Counted from the stretch's first letter, positions 34,514 to 44,630 are shown. The stretch: 64,000 bases of DNA from Rhizobium etli CFN 42 (GCF_000092045.1 NC_007766.1:124001-188000), one strand, 5' to 3'. Made by a program: numbers and translations. Notes: generated from the letters alone by a model not told the origin.

Positions 34514-34528
34514 GAACAAATAAAGAAC
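34514..34528 (+). promoter_or_regulatory. LexA (SOS) box of imuA
   Basis: GAACAAATAAAGAAC matches GAAC-N7-GAAC exactly. It lies 45 bases before the imuA start, where LexA control of imuABC cassettes is known in alphaproteobacteria. It also lies upstream of the divergent dinB unit. Confidence 0.9.
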
Positions 34529-34572
34529 ATATCGCATTTTCGCAAGTCAAGACGGGTTGCCGTAAGGAGATC

Positions 34573-35334
34573 ATGACCACATCAGTCGCCACTTCGAATG
34601 CCGTTCTCGACGAGTTGCGCGAGAAAATCGCCAGCCTGGAAGGAGCGGGCTCGCGCCGTCGCAGTGTGCTTCCGTTTGGGGTTGGCGAGATCGATGCGCA
34701 GCTGCCCGGAGGTGGCCTGGCCTTTGGTGCCCTGCACGAAGTCGCCGGCGGCGGGAACGATGCGATCGACGGCGCGGCCGCGGCGCTCTTCATCGGCGGC
34801 ATCGCGGCCCGGACCACCGGCAAGGTGGTCTGGTGCCTCACCCGCTTCGATCTGTTCTTTCCAGCACTTGCCCAGGTGGGACTTCACCCCGATCGCGTCA
34901 TCTTCGTCGAATGCGACAAGGAAGAGACGGTGCTCGCAAGCTTCGAAGAGGCGTTGCGGTATGGCGGCCTCGGCGCCGTCGTCGCCGAACTGGTGCGCCT
35001 GCCGATGACGGCTTCGCGCCGGCTGCAGCTTGCGGCGGAAAAGTCGGGCACGTTAGGCCTGGTGATCCGCCGATGGCGGCGCCAGACGGAAGCCTCCGAT
35101 TTCGGCATGCCGACGGCAGCTGTAACCCGTTGGCGGATCTCGGTGCTGCCGTCCGAGCCGCTCCCCGTGCCGGGCGTCGGCCGCGCGCGCTGGCTGGCAG
35201 AACTGATGCGGGTCAGGGCAGGCGAGGGAGGAGAATTCATTATCGGAGCATGTGATGGCAAGGGTCGTATCTGTCTTTCTTCCGACACTGCCGACCGACC
35301 GGATCAGGCGCGCCGATCCTTCGCTATCTCCTGA
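34573..35334 (+). CDS. imuA: ImuA, RecA-like accessory protein of the mutasome
   Basis: A 253-residue SulA/RecA-like protein: VLPFGVGEIDAQLPGGGLAF, LHEVAGGGNDAIDGAAAALF, VVWCLTRFDLFFPALAQVGL, FVECDKEETVLASFEEALR. The ATG at 34573 follows AAGGAG; in-frame starts further up overlap the LexA box. It is known in the family to bind ImuB and RecA and support DnaE2 mutagenesis. The end overlaps imuB by 80 bases, an unusually long overlap implying coupled translation. Confidence 0.93.
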   Translation: MTTSVATSNAVLDELREKIASLEGAGSRRRSVLPFGVGEIDAQLPGGGLAFGALHEVAGGGNDAIDGAAAALFIGGIAARTTGKVVWCLTRFDLFFPALAQVGLHPDRVIFVECDKEETVLASFEEALRYGGLGAVVAELVRLPMTASRRLQLAAEKSGTLGLVIRRWRRQTEASDFGMPTAAVTRWRISVLPSEPLPVPGVGRARWLAELMRVRAGEGGEFIIGACDGKGRICLSSDTADRPDQARRSFAIS

Positions 35335-36769
35335 CACGCCGCTGGTGGTGATCGCCAGGAGCGGGTCGAAGCGATGGGTGGCGGCGGCCGACGGGGCAGC
35401 GCACAAACGGGGCTTGCGCGTCGGCATGCCGGCTGCCAAGGCGCAGGCGCTGGTCCAGGGATTGACGATGATCGATGCCGATCCGATGGCTGACAGCGCG
35501 ACACTTGAACGGCTGACGCTCTGGGCCTTGTCGCAATATTCACCCGTTGTCGCCATGGATCCCCCTGATGGCATCGTCATGGATACCGAAGGCGCCGATC
35601 ACCTGCAGGGCGGCGAGGACCTGATGCTCTCCGGTCTCGTCAACCGCTTCCGTGCCCGGGGTCTCGCGGCGCGCGCGGCGATCGCCGACACCTGGGGTGC
35701 CGCGCATGCGCTCGCCCGGTCTAAGGATCGCGAGACGGTCATCATCCCCCGCGGCGACACCGCCAAAGCGGTCAATCGTTTGCCGCTATCCTCGCTGCGG
35801 TTGCCGGCCGAGATCGTCGGGAGCCTCAGAACCCTCGGCTTCGCCACCGTTGGCGATCTGGCAGTGACGCCGCGGGCGCCACTGACGCTGCGTTTCGGGC
35901 CCGAGGTCGGGCGCCACCTCGACCAGATGTTCGGCCGGCTCGCCGAGCCCATCGATCCCATCCGGCCGGCGGATATCGTCGAGGTCCAAAGATCCTTTGC
36001 CGAACCGATCGGCGCACCGGAGACGATCGAGAAATATGTGAGCCGCCTGGTGCGGCAGCTCTGTCTGGAGCTCGAGAAGCGCGGACTTGGCGTGCGGCGC
36101 GCCGATCTGATCGTCCACCGCGTCGACAACACAATCCAATCGCTTCGGGCCGGCACGGCCAAGCCCGTCCGAGATATCGCTTGGCTGACAAAACTCTTCC
36201 GCGACCGGATCGAGAAGATCGAGCCCGGCTTCGGCATCGAGAAGCTGAGCCTCGCCGCCATCATCGCCGAGCCGCTCGTCGAGATGCAGTCAACGTCTTC
36301 CCTGATCGAAGAACAGGTGACCGATGTGACGCCGCTCATCGACGTGCTCGGCAACCGCGGCGGCCAGCGGATTTTCCGTGTCGCGCCTGTCGCAAGCGAC
36401 GTGCCCGAGCGCAGTATCCAGCGGATCGCACCGACGGCCGACGAGAGCGGCGCCACCTGGCCGCTCCATTGGCAGCGGCCATCCAGGCTTCTGGGACACC
36501 CGGAAGCGATCGAGGTGATTGCCCTGCTGCCGGACCATCCGCCGGTCTCGTTCACCTGGCGCGGCAAGCGGCGCCGGGTAAAGCGCGCCGACGGCCCTGA
36601 GCGGATATTCGGGGAATGGTGGCAGCGCAGCTCCGAATGGATCGCGGTGCGCGACTATTTCGTTGTCGAGGATGACGCCGGCGAGCGCTTCTGGATTTTC
36701 CGCTCCGGCGATGGCGTTGACGCCGACACCGGATCACACAAATGGTTCCTGCATGGGGTGTTTGCCTAA
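35255..36769 (+). CDS. imuB: ImuB, inactive Y-family polymerase homologue
   Basis: A 504-residue Y-family-like adaptor. The palm motif reads [20 protein letters not shown], so the catalytic Asp residues found in DinB (IDMDAYYAS) are replaced, and the second acidic motif appears as [13 protein letters not shown]. This matches the known non-catalytic scaffold role linking DnaE2 and the beta clamp. The start at MARVVS is supported by GGAG nine bases ahead. Its TAA overlaps the dnaE2 ATG (TAATG). Confidence 0.94.
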   Translation: MARVVSVFLPTLPTDRIRRADPSLSPDTPLVVIARSGSKRWVAAADGAAHKRGLRVGMPAAKAQALVQGLTMIDADPMADSATLERLTLWALSQYSPVVAMDPPDGIVMDTEGADHLQGGEDLMLSGLVNRFRARGLAARAAIADTWGAAHALARSKDRETVIIPRGDTAKAVNRLPLSSLRLPAEIVGSLRTLGFATVGDLAVTPRAPLTLRFGPEVGRHLDQMFGRLAEPIDPIRPADIVEVQRSFAEPIGAPETIEKYVSRLVRQLCLELEKRGLGVRRADLIVHRVDNTIQSLRAGTAKPVRDIAWLTKLFRDRIEKIEPGFGIEKLSLAAIIAEPLVEMQSTSSLIEEQVTDVTPLIDVLGNRGGQRIFRVAPVASDVPERSIQRIAPTADESGATWPLHWQRPSRLLGHPEAIEVIALLPDHPPVSFTWRGKRRRVKRADGPERIFGEWWQRSSEWIAVRDYFVVEDDAGERFWIFRSGDGVDADTGSHKWFLHGVFA

Positions 36770-39700
36770 TGCGCTACGCCGAACTGCAGGTCACCACGCA
36801 TTTTTCGTTCCTCCGCGGCGCAAGCTCGGCCGAGGAACTCTTTGCGACGGCGAAGCTCATGGGCATCGCGGCGCTCGGCATCGCCGACCGCAACAGCCTG
36901 GCCGGCATTGTTCGGGCGCTCGAAGCCTCGCGCGCCACCGGCCTGCGGCTCGTCGTAGGTTGCCGGCTCGATCTCCAGGGCGGGATGTCGATCATCGTCT
37001 ACCCCACCGACCGCACCGCCTATTCGCGGCTGACGCGGCTTTTGACCTTGGGCAAGGGCCGCGGCGGCAAAGCCAACTGCATTCTGCATCTCAAGGATGT
37101 AGCGCACTATTCCGAAGGCCTGATCGGCATCCTGGTCCCGGATATGCCGGACGATGGCTGCGCCGTGCAGCTGAGGAAGATGGCCGAGATTTTCGGCGAC
37201 CGCGCCTATGTCTCGCTCTGTCTACGCCGGCGGCCGAACGATCAGCTGCGGCTGCACAAGCTGTCCAACCTGGCGGCGCAGCATCGGGTGAAGACGGTCG
37301 TCACCAATGACGTGCTGTTTCATGAACCCGGCCGGCGGCAGCTGCAGGATGTCGTCACCTGCATTCGCACCGGCACGACTATCGACGATGTCGGCTTCGA
37401 GCGCGAGCGGCATGCGGACCGCTACCTGAAGCCACCGGAAGAGATGGCGCGTCTGTTTCCCCGCTACCCGGAAGCGCTGTCACGGACGGCCGAAATCGTC
37501 GAGCGTTGCAGGTTCAGTCTGGAAGAGCTCGTCTACCAGTATCCCGAGGAGGCTTTGATCCCGGGCATGACGGCGCAGCAGTCGCTGGAGCACTACACCT
37601 GGGAAGGCGTGAAGACGCGCTATCCGGAAGGCCTGCCGGCGCATGTCGAAAAGACGATCCGGCACGAGCTGTCCCTGATCGAGACGATGAAATATGCCCC
37701 CTATTTTTTGACGGTCTTCTCGATCGTCCGCTATGCCCGTTCGCAGGGAATTCTCTGTCAGGGCAGGGGGTCGGCGGCGAATTCCGCCGTCTGCTATGTG
37801 CTCGGCATCACCTCGATCGACCCGGAGACAAACGACCTCCTCTTCGAACGCTTCGTCAGCCAGGAACGCGACGAGCCGCCCGACATCGACGTCGATTTCG
37901 AGCATGAGCGGCGGGAGGAGGTCATTCAGTGGATTTACAAGACCTACGGCCATGACAAGGCGGCTCTATGCTCGACGGTAACACGCTATCGGGCCAAGGG
38001 CGCTATTCGTGACGTCGGCAAGGCGCTGGGCTTGCCCGAGGACCTGATCAAGGCGCTTTCCTCCGGCATCTGGTCCTGGTCGGAAACGGTCGGCGAGAAC
38101 CAAGTGCGTGCTCTCGGCCTCAATCCGGAGGATCGCCGTCTCGCCCTGACCCTCCGGCTCGCCCAGCAGCTGATGGGTGCGCCGCGGCATCTTGGCCAGC
38201 ATCCGGGTGGATTTGTCCTCACCCATGACAGGCTGGATCATCTCGTGCCGATCGAGCCGGCCGCGATGGCCGACCGCCAGGTGATCGAATGGGACAAGGA
38301 TGACGTCGAGGCGCTCAAGATGATGAAAGTCGATGTGCTGGCGCTTGGCATGCTGACCTGCATGGCCAAGGCCTTCGCTCTCATCGGCGAGCACAAGCAT
38401 CAAGATCTCGAGCTCGCCACCATCCCGCAGGAGGATCCGGCGACCTATGCAATGATCCGCAGGGCTGACACGCTTGGCACCTTCCAGATCGAGAGCCGGG
38501 CGCAGATGTCGATGCTCCCGCGGATGAAACCGAAAACCTTTTATGACCTCGTGATCCAGGTGGCGATCGTCCGTCCCGGCCCCATCCAGGGTGACATGGT
38601 CCATCCATATCTGCGCCGCCGCGAAGGCAAGGAGAAGGTCGAGTATCCGACCCCCGAACTGGAGGCAGTCCTGCACAAGACGCTCGGCGTGCCGCTGTTC
38701 CAGGAGTCGGCGATGAAGGTGGCGATGGTCTGCGCGGGGTTCACCGGCGGCGAAGCCGACCAGCTGCGGAAATCCATGGCGACCTTCAAGTTCACCGGCG
38801 GCGTCTCGCGATTCCAGGACAAGCTTGTGAGCGGGATGATTCGAAACGGTTACACAATGGAATTCGCTGAAAAGACATTTTCGCAGCTGGAAGGTTTTGG
38901 CTCCTATGGCTTTCCCGAAAGCCATGCGGCCTCTTTTGCGCTGATTGCCTATGCCAGCAACTACATCAAATGTCATTTCCCGGATGTGTTTTGCGCCGCA
39001 CTGCTGAACTCGCAGCCAATGGGATTTTATGCGCCCGCCCAAATCGTCATCGATGCGAGGAAACACGGCGTCGAGGTGCGACCAGTCTGCATCAACCGGT
39101 CGCGTTGGGACTCCACGCTCGAGGAGGTCGAAGGCACGGAGCGGCATTCCGTACGGCTCGGCATGCGTCTGGTGCGCGGATTGGCGACCGCCGACGCCGC
39201 CCGCATTGTCGCCGCCCGCGCCGACGAGCCCTTCGCATCGGTGGACGATATGTGGCGCCGGTCTGGTGTGCCCGTGGCCTCCCTTGTCGAGCTTGCCGAG
39301 GCAGACGCGTTCCTGCCGTCATTGCGCCTCGAACGACGCGATGCGCTCTGGGCGATCAGGGCGCTGCGCGACGAGCCGCTGCCTCTGTTCACGGCCGCAG
39401 CCGAACGCGAGGCAAGGGCGATTGCCGAGCAGCAGGAGCCGGACGTCGAGCTCAGGCAGATGACGGACGGTCATAACGTCGTCGAGGATTACAGTCACGT
39501 CGGGCTGACGCTCCGGGAGCACCCTTTGAGGTTCCTACGGGCCGATCTTACCCAGCGCCGGATCGTCACCTGTGCCGAGGCGATGGCGGCACGCGACGGA
39601 AAGTGGCTTATGGTGGCCGGGCTGGTGCTGGTGCGCCAGCGCCCGGGTTCGGCCAAGGGCGTGATGTTCATCACCATCGAGGACGAGACCGGCATTGCCA

Positions 39701-40032
39701 ATGTCGTCGTCTGGCCAAAACTGTTCGAGCGGTCGCGCCGGGTGGTGCTCGGCGCCAGCATGATGGCGATCAACGGCAGGATCCAGCGGGAAGGTGAGGT
39801 GGTTCACCTGGTCGCCCAGCAACTGTTCGATCTTTCGGCAGATCTGTCAGGGCTTGCCGGGCGCGACGGAGCATTCCATCCGCCTACGGGACGCGGCGAT
39901 GAATTCGCCCATGGCTCTCCCGGCAGCCCGGATTCACGCGAAAAAGCGCCTCCGGGGGTTCGGGCGAGGGATATGTTCACGCCGGATCTTCACATCGATA
40001 CGCTGAAGATCAAGAGCCGGAATTTTCAGTAG
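36769..40032 (+). CDS. dnaE2: Error-prone DNA polymerase DnaE2 (ImuC)
   Basis: A 1087-residue C-family polymerase. A PHP domain opens the protein ([20 protein letters not shown]). The palm acids lie in [15 protein letters not shown] (371-385) and around [17 protein letters not shown] (~520). An OB-fold near residues 950-1030 ([20 protein letters not shown]) and a proline/glycine-rich tail follow. It has the length of DnaE2, shorter than replicative DnaE1. It catalyses damage-induced mutagenic synthesis together with ImuA and ImuB, transcribed from the LexA-controlled promoter. Confidence 0.96.
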   Translation: MRYAELQVTTHFSFLRGASSAEELFATAKLMGIAALGIADRNSLAGIVRALEASRATGLRLVVGCRLDLQGGMSIIVYPTDRTAYSRLTRLLTLGKGRGGKANCILHLKDVAHYSEGLIGILVPDMPDDGCAVQLRKMAEIFGDRAYVSLCLRRRPNDQLRLHKLSNLAAQHRVKTVVTNDVLFHEPGRRQLQDVVTCIRTGTTIDDVGFERERHADRYLKPPEEMARLFPRYPEALSRTAEIVERCRFSLEELVYQYPEEALIPGMTAQQSLEHYTWEGVKTRYPEGLPAHVEKTIRHELSLIETMKYAPYFLTVFSIVRYARSQGILCQGRGSAANSAVCYVLGITSIDPETNDLLFERFVSQERDEPPDIDVDFEHERREEVIQWIYKTYGHDKAALCSTVTRYRAKGAIRDVGKALGLPEDLIKALSSGIWSWSETVGENQVRALGLNPEDRRLALTLRLAQQLMGAPRHLGQHPGGFVLTHDRLDHLVPIEPAAMADRQVIEWDKDDVEALKMMKVDVLALGMLTCMAKAFALIGEHKHQDLELATIPQEDPATYAMIRRADTLGTFQIESRAQMSMLPRMKPKTFYDLVIQVAIVRPGPIQGDMVHPYLRRREGKEKVEYPTPELEAVLHKTLGVPLFQESAMKVAMVCAGFTGGEADQLRKSMATFKFTGGVSRFQDKLVSGMIRNGYTMEFAEKTFSQLEGFGSYGFPESHAASFALIAYASNYIKCHFPDVFCAALLNSQPMGFYAPAQIVIDARKHGVEVRPVCINRSRWDSTLEEVEGTERHSVRLGMRLVRGLATADAARIVAARADEPFASVDDMWRRSGVPVASLVELAEADAFLPSLRLERRDALWAIRALRDEPLPLFTAAAEREARAIAEQQEPDVELRQMTDGHNVVEDYSHVGLTLREHPLRFLRADLTQRRIVTCAEAMAARDGKWLMVAGLVLVRQRPGSAKGVMFITIEDETGIANVVVWPKLFERSRRVVLGASMMAINGRIQREGEVVHLVAQQLFDLSADLSGLAGRDGAFHPPTGRGDEFAHGSPGSPDSREKAPPGVRARDMFTPDLHIDTLKIKSRNFQ

Positions 40033-40194
40033 ATTCTCGTTGATCGCTTGGATCATTGGGATGTACGCCCACAGTGAGATCCTGCGCATGGTCATTCGTG
40101 ACATGTCTCACGCAGGAGGCGAAGCGAGCTTCAAGACGCATATCAAACGCATCGAAGAAGCAGCGGTGGATAGCATCTATACGGAGCTGAGGCT

Positions 40195-40265
40195 GCGCGG
40201 GACGGATGAATGGACGGAAGTGCTTGTCAAGGAAAGGGCGAGCAACTTTGTAACCACGTTGCTGA
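40195..40265 (+). repeat. Diverged copy of the segment at 40432-40500
   Basis: GATGAATGGACGGAAGTGCT and the following 40 bases here match 40440-40495 (GATGAATGGATGGAAGTCCT...) with scattered differences. It appears to be the left part of the same IS element, repeated in tandem 235 bases apart. The frame around 40040-40291 is not a recognisable protein on its own. Confidence 0.55.
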
Positions 40266-40431
40266 CGTCATTTACCTACGATCGCGCGTGAGTGATCATC
40301 TCGAGTATCTAGGCGCGACGGTGTCACAGCGTTACGAAATTGATCTACGCCTTCTGAACCGGTAGCGACAAAAGGCGCCCGGTTGATCTTACCATCGAAC
40401 TCCTGACAGTATCCTATCCGACCCCAGGCTG

Positions 40432-40890
40432 CCGGACTAGATGAATGGATGGAAGTCCTGGTCAAGGAACCGGGCGAGCAATTTTGTGACTACCTGCTTG
40501 CGCCAGATCACGGAGCGAGGCTATCGGGTTGCGGAGGTTTCGCAGCGCCTCGGCATCAGCCGGCATTCGCTCTACGAATGGAAAAAGAAGTTTGCTGCGT
40601 CGAACGCCAGGGCAACGACGAGGCCGAGGAGATCAGGTGGCTGAAGAAGGAACTGGCTCGCGTCACCGAGGAGCGAGACGTCCCAAAAAAGCGGCCGCGT
40701 ATTTCGCCAGGGATGCAAAGTGAAGTACGCGTTCATTGCCTTTCATCGCTTGTTTCGTGACGATGTGTCGGCTTCTGCGGTTCATCCGAGCGGATTTTAT
40801 GCCTGGCTGAAGAACCCGTTGAGCAGACGAGCCAGCGAGGACAAGCGACAGACCGATCTGCTCCTGAAGGCGTCCAGCTCGCTAGCTGCC
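40432..40890 (+). mobile_element. Truncated IS3-family insertion sequence (transposase relic)
   Basis: OrfA is visible as RQITERGYRVAEVSQRLGIS, RHSLYEWKKKFAASNA, then in another frame NDEAEEIRWLKKELARVTEE and AAAYFARDAK. The start of OrfB follows as KYAFIAFHR, then PSGFYAWLKNPLSRRASEDK. Frameshifts and the loss of the DDE catalytic domain after about 40890 make it inactive. It is joined directly to the start of another transposase in inverted orientation. Confidence 0.85.
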
Positions 40891-40970
40891 TGCGCAACAC
40901 TGACGCCGCACTCTCGCACCAACTTCGCCGCTTCGAGCTTGTATTCGCGGCTGAACTTCCTTCGTTGCAT
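40868..40970 (-). mobile_element. 5' fragment of a second IS3-type transposase (orfA)
   Basis: From an ATG at 40970 the minus strand reads MQRRKFSREYKLEAAKLVRE and CGVSVAQAASELD. This is the N-terminal helix-turn-helix of an IS3-family OrfA. It stops where the plus-strand IS relic begins. Confidence 0.7.
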
Positions 40971-41064
40971 CCATGTGCTCCAGGTGCTCCAGTTTCATTG
41001 GAAACACCAGCAAACATGGCGAGGCGATCATGGATCCGTCAGCGGAGATTTCCATCTCCGGGAC

Positions 41065-41433
41065 TTAAGCGGCCAATGCCGAGGCCGGAGCCTTGCCGAA
41101 GCGGCTGATGTTCAAGTCGCCCCACTCCTTGAGCGCGCTGAGCACGGGCGCCATGCTGAGCCCAAGCTCCGAGAGGCTGTACTCCACCTTGGGCGGCACT
41201 TCGGCGTAAACCTTGCGCACGATGAGCCCGTCCATCTCAAGCTCGCGCAACTGGTTTGTCAGCGTCCGCTGGGTGACTGCGGGCACGCGGCGTCTGATCT
41301 CATTGAAGCGGATAGTCCCTTCCAGCAGGTGGAAGAGGATCACACATTTCCATTTGCCATCGATGAGGCTGATCGCCGCTTCAACCGAACAGCCAGGCGC
41401 GCAGTCGAAGCGGGAGTGGCGGGGCTTGGCCAT
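41065..41433 (-). CDS. HxlR family transcriptional regulator
   Basis: A 122-residue winged-helix regulator: a Cys pair in DCAPGCSVEAAISLIDGKWK, VILFHLLEGTIRFNEIRRRV, VTQRTLTNQLRELEMDGLIV, and PPKVEYSLSELG. This is the HxlR pattern, in which the N-terminal Cys often senses quinones or electrophiles. It is divergent from the quinone-reductase-like gene at 41531, its probable target. AAAGGATACC before the ATG overlaps the palindrome at 41437, suggesting autoregulation. Confidence 0.92.
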   Translation of the reverse strand: MAKPRHSRFDCAPGCSVEAAISLIDGKWKCVILFHLLEGTIRFNEIRRRVPAVTQRTLTNQLRELEMDGLIVRKVYAEVPPKVEYSLSELGLSMAPVLSALKEWGDLNISRFGKAPASALAA

Positions 41434-41436
41434 AAT

Positions 41437-41454
41437 GGTATCCTTTCTGATACT
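41437..41454. promoter_or_regulatory. Probable HxlR operator
   Basis: GGTATC-CTTTCT-GATACT in the divergent hxlR-oxidoreductase region. Five-base arms GTATC/GATAC are perfect. Its position over the hxlR ribosome-binding region and 77 bases before the oxidoreductase gene fits a dual-control operator. Confidence 0.65.
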
Positions 41455-41530
41455 ATAGGCAATTTTTGTGCGTATCGCGCAGAATTACAATACGAACTAA
41501 CTGTGTCTCCGGCAACCAGGAGATACTTTT

Positions 41531-42556
41531 ATGAAAGCCGTTGGATACAACAAACCCGCCCCGATTACCGATGATGCATCACTCCTCGACATCGAACTGC
41601 CGAAGCCCGCGCCTGCCGGACATGACATCCTGGTCGAGGTGAAGGCGGTGTCGGTGAACCCGGTCGATTACAAGGTCCGCCGTAGCACCCCCCCGGATGG
41701 CACAGACTGGAAGGTGATCGGCTATGATGCCGCCGGGATCGTCAGCGCCGTCGGCCCGGACGTCACGCTCTTCCGACCCGGCGATGAAGTCTTCTACGCG
41801 GGCTCGATCATTCGGCCAGGCACCAACGCCGAATTCCACCTCGTGGATGAGCGCATCGTCGGCCGCAAGCCGAAAACGCTGGACTGGGCCGAAGCTGCCG
41901 CCTTGCCGCTGACGTCGATCACGGCCTGGGAAGCCTTCTTCGACCGGCTCGACGTGAATAAGCCGGTGCCTGGCGCGGCGCCAGCGATTCTGATCGTCGG
42001 CGGAGCCGGCGGCGTCGGGTCGATCGCAGTCCAGATTGCCCGACAACGCACCGACCTTACCGTGATCGCCACGGCATCGCGTCCCGAGACGCAGGAGTGG
42101 GTTAAATCGCTGGGTGCGCATCATGTCATCGACCATTCCAAGCCGCTGGCGGCAGAAGTCGCCGCGCTGGGACTGGGAGCGCCTGCCTTCGTGTTCTCGA
42201 CGACGCACACCGACAAGCATGCGGCCGAAATCGCAGACCTCATCGCCCCGCAGGGGCGGTTCTGCCTAATCGATGATCCCTCTGCTTTCGACATAATGCT
42301 GTTCAAGCGCAAGGCAGTGTCGATCCATCATGAACTGATGTTCACCCGCCCGATGTTCGGCACGCCGGACATGTCGGAGCAGGGCCGCCTTCTGAACGAC
42401 GTCTCGCGCCTGGTCGACGAGGGCAGGTTGCGCACGACGCTTACCAACCGGCTTTCGCCGATCAACGCCGCCAATCTAAAACAGGCTCACGCCCTAGTGG
42501 AGAGCGGCACCGCAAGAGGCAAGGTAGTGATCGAGGGTTTCGGGCTGCAACGCTGA
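41531..42556 (+). CDS. Zinc-type alcohol dehydrogenase / quinone oxidoreductase-like MDR protein
   Basis: A 341-residue medium-chain dehydrogenase/reductase. GroES-like N-terminal part: VKAVSVNPVDYKVRR, VIGYDAAGIVSAVGPDVTLF. Rossmann part: ILIVGGAGGVGSIAVQIARQ. Structural zinc cysteines are absent, as in zeta-crystallin-type NADPH:quinone reductases of the YhdH/ZADH class. It probably reduces quinones or reactive carbonyls. AGGAGAT precedes the ATG. It is likely repressed by the divergent HxlR protein and co-transcribed with the GlcG/HbpS gene 66 bases downstream. Confidence 0.92.
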   Translation: MKAVGYNKPAPITDDASLLDIELPKPAPAGHDILVEVKAVSVNPVDYKVRRSTPPDGTDWKVIGYDAAGIVSAVGPDVTLFRPGDEVFYAGSIIRPGTNAEFHLVDERIVGRKPKTLDWAEAAALPLTSITAWEAFFDRLDVNKPVPGAAPAILIVGGAGGVGSIAVQIARQRTDLTVIATASRPETQEWVKSLGAHHVIDHSKPLAAEVAALGLGAPAFVFSTTHTDKHAAEIADLIAPQGRFCLIDDPSAFDIMLFKRKAVSIHHELMFTRPMFGTPDMSEQGRLLNDVSRLVDEGRLRTTLTNRLSPINAANLKQAHALVESGTARGKVVIEGFGLQR

Positions 42557-42622
42557 TCCACGCTCCACGTCTTTTCGAACAAATCCAAGAAAGTCGAACG
42601 ACCCCTCATCAAGGAGGCTCGC

Positions 42623-43069
42623 ATGAGCACTGCACCCGAATTCACGAAATCGATTTCGACGGCCTCGATCAACCGCCAGGCCGCGGCCGCCCTCATCGAG
42701 GCTGCTTTGGCCGCGGCCCGCGACATCGGCATCGAGGCGGCCGTGGCGGTCACCGATGCGACCGGCAATCTGCGCGCTTTCGAGCGAACGGACGGCGCGC
42801 CATTTCTGACGGTGGACGTCGCTATCGACAAGGCTTGGACCGCCTCGTCCTTCGGCTTCGCAACCCACGTCTGGAACGACTACGTGACCGGCGATCCGAA
42901 GGTTGCACCGCTTGCGCACCGGCCGCGCATGGTGGCCGTCGGGGGCGGCTATCCGATCCTCGAGGATGGAAGGCTGATCGGCGGTATCGGGATTTCCGGA
43001 GGCAACTACCAGCAGGACCAGGATGCCGCTGTCGCCGCATTGCGCCAGCTGGGTTTTGAAGTGGCCTAG
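42623..43069 (+). CDS. GlcG/HbpS family protein
   Basis: A 148-residue alpha/beta protein: INRQAAAALIEAALAAARDI, VAVTDATGNLRAFERTDGAP, AIDKAWTASSFGF and GGGYPILEDGRLIGGIGISG. This is the complete GlcG/HbpS (PF03928) fold, whose members bind haem or act beside oxidoreductases. There is no signal peptide, so it is cytosolic. AAGGAGG precedes the ATG. It likely forms an operon with the preceding reductase. Confidence 0.88.
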   Translation: MSTAPEFTKSISTASINRQAAAALIEAALAAARDIGIEAAVAVTDATGNLRAFERTDGAPFLTVDVAIDKAWTASSFGFATHVWNDYVTGDPKVAPLAHRPRMVAVGGGYPILEDGRLIGGIGISGGNYQQDQDAAVAALRQLGFEVA

Positions 43070-43465
43070 GACCCTCGCAACCACCAGCTCCGGCCACCTT
43101 GCGCCAAGGTGGGTTGCCGGAAATCTGCGGCGGACCGCAAGGGTTCGCAATCACTCTCATCCGCAACCACCGCTTCCGGCGACTCGCGCCTGAAAGCGAG
43201 GACCATCAGGAACTTGAGATGACACTCTCTGCCCTCGCACTCGGTTTGGCCGGCTGGCTGCAGCCTCGGCGACGTAGGACCAACCGCCGCCGTTCGGGAG
43301 TCCTCGCGCAGTAGCGGCCGTCGTTGGGAAAGATACCAACGCCCCCTGTGCGTGGCTCGATCTCACCATCAGACGCTCGATAGATTTGTGCTGTGAAGCT
43401 TGGTCCAGTGCTGCCTGAGAGAGGTCAGGAACTAAGTTCCATAATAGAACTTATGCGATAGGTTA
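43070..43465. other. Intergenic gap, nothing recognised
   Basis: About 400 bases after the GlcG/HbpS gene. Open frames on both strands lack family resemblance. It borders an IS end. Confidence 0.4.
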
Positions 43466-43605
43466 GTGTAGCCGCAAAGTTAGAATGTCCTGTTTCTGCA
43501 AAGTTGGAATGTCACACTCCCCGCGTTTGCTGACGTGGGAGATTGCGGATGGGATTGATTGCGATGAGCGAGCGTGATCTGCAGCGGATCGACGAGGAAA
43601 AGACG
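43466..43605 (+). mobile_element. 5' end fragment of an ISNCY-type element
   Basis: Two direct repeats, GCAAAGTTAGAATGTC and GCAAAGTTGGAATGTC, precede an open frame MGLIAMSERDLQRID. That is the conserved start of a rhizobial ISNCY transposase. After about 13 codons the sequence diverges, so only the end of the element remains. Confidence 0.65.
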
Positions 43606-43772
43606 GCTCCTGCCTGTGATCCCGTCACTGGACCGTCCAATCACGTGCTCGCCGACCGCGCCTAACGACGGGCGCCTCCTGAATTGACTTGGTGTCGTGC
43701 ATGGTGACCCAAGCGATGCGTCTCAGCGGTTTTCGCCTTGCGCTTGCCGTCAAACCGCGCTAGTTCGCACTG

Positions 43773-43790
43773 GTAATGTTATTACATTAC
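43773..43790. promoter_or_regulatory. Probable Zur box of zinT
   Basis: GTAATGTTATTACATTAC is an almost perfect palindrome (eight of nine pairs) matching the AT-rich Zur operator of alphaproteobacteria, which I recall as ATGTTATANTATAACAT-like. It lies 45 bases before zinT. Confidence 0.75.
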
Positions 43791-43834
43791 GGACTAGAAC
43801 CAGCCGTGACGGCCAATCGAAAGGGTTTCGGTGA

Positions 43835-44497
43835 ATGAACAAGGCGATGACAACACTCAGCTACGCACTGGCAGTTTCCGCGACATTGACGTTTGCAGGA
43901 ATGGCAGGCGCTGGGACATCCTCGGGAAACAACCACAACCACAGCCATACCCACGATGAAAAGGGGTCGGTGTATGATGGGTGTTTCGATGACGATCTGG
44001 TAAAGGCGCGCGAACTGTCGGATTGGGAAGGCGACTGGCAGTCGGTCTACCCCTATCTTGTCGACGGAACCTTGGATCCGGTGATGGGCGACAAGGCGAA
44101 ACGTGGCGACAAGAACGCCGGGGAATATCGTGCCTACTACGAGACGGGATACAAGACCGACGTCGACCGGATCGTCATCAGCGGAAAGACGGTTACGTTT
44201 TCCCGCGGCAAGGACTCAGTGACCGGAGACTACGAGACGGATGGGCACGAAATCCTCACCTACAAGAAAGGCAATCGAGGGGTTCGTTTCATCTTCAGGA
44301 AAAGCGCCGGCGATGACGCGGCACCTCAGTTCATACAGTTCAGCGACCACATCGTCGCCCCCGAGAAGGCCGACCACTACCATCTATATTGGGGCAATGA
44401 CCGCGCTGCGCTCCTGAATGAGGTCACCAACTGGCCGACCTACTACCCCTCAAGCCTGAGTGGTAAGCAGATCGCCGAGGAGATGCTGAGCCACTGA
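43835..44497 (+). CDS. zinT: ZinT family metal-binding protein
   Basis: A 220-residue periplasmic protein. Its signal peptide is MNKAMTTLSYALAVSATLTF with cleavage near AGAG. A His-rich segment NNHNHSHTHDE precedes the ZinT lipocalin-like core: LSDWEGDWQSVYPYLVDGTL, VRFIFRKS, FSDHIVAPEKADHYHLYWGN. It binds zinc and passes it to the ZnuABC system in family members. No znu genes are in the window. The Zur box just upstream predicts induction under zinc starvation. The start has only a weak GGTG site. Confidence 0.94.
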   Translation: MNKAMTTLSYALAVSATLTFAGMAGAGTSSGNNHNHSHTHDEKGSVYDGCFDDDLVKARELSDWEGDWQSVYPYLVDGTLDPVMGDKAKRGDKNAGEYRAYYETGYKTDVDRIVISGKTVTFSRGKDSVTGDYETDGHEILTYKKGNRGVRFIFRKSAGDDAAPQFIQFSDHIVAPEKADHYHLYWGNDRAALLNEVTNWPTYYPSSLSGKQIAEEMLSH

Positions 44498-44502
44498 GTT
44501 GA

Positions 44503-44630
44503 CCTTTTCGGGCTAGCTTGAAGCACTCTGCCGGAGCAGGTTTTCGTCAGGGCAAAGGCGATTGGCGAAGGCATATCCATTGGTACGTCCGAGCCGATCG
44601 CCTTTGATCCTGGCTAGAGAAATGCCCGGC
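44503..44630 (+). repeat. ~130 bp intergenic repeat, copy 1
   Basis: It runs from CCTTTTCGGGCTAGCTTGAA to AAATGCCCGGC. The reverse complement of 48631-48760 matches it over nearly the full length. Internal dyads include AGGCGATTGGC/GCCGATCGCCT. It resembles rhizobial intergenic mosaic elements (RIME-like); the exact class is not proven. It lies between the convergent ends of zinT and an ABC operon. Confidence 0.8.

Noticed and set aside
38381..39322. Numerous long minus-strand and shifted frames under dnaE2 and other high-GC genes
   Set aside because: They are shadows of the true coding frame in GC-rich DNA and have no supporting signals.
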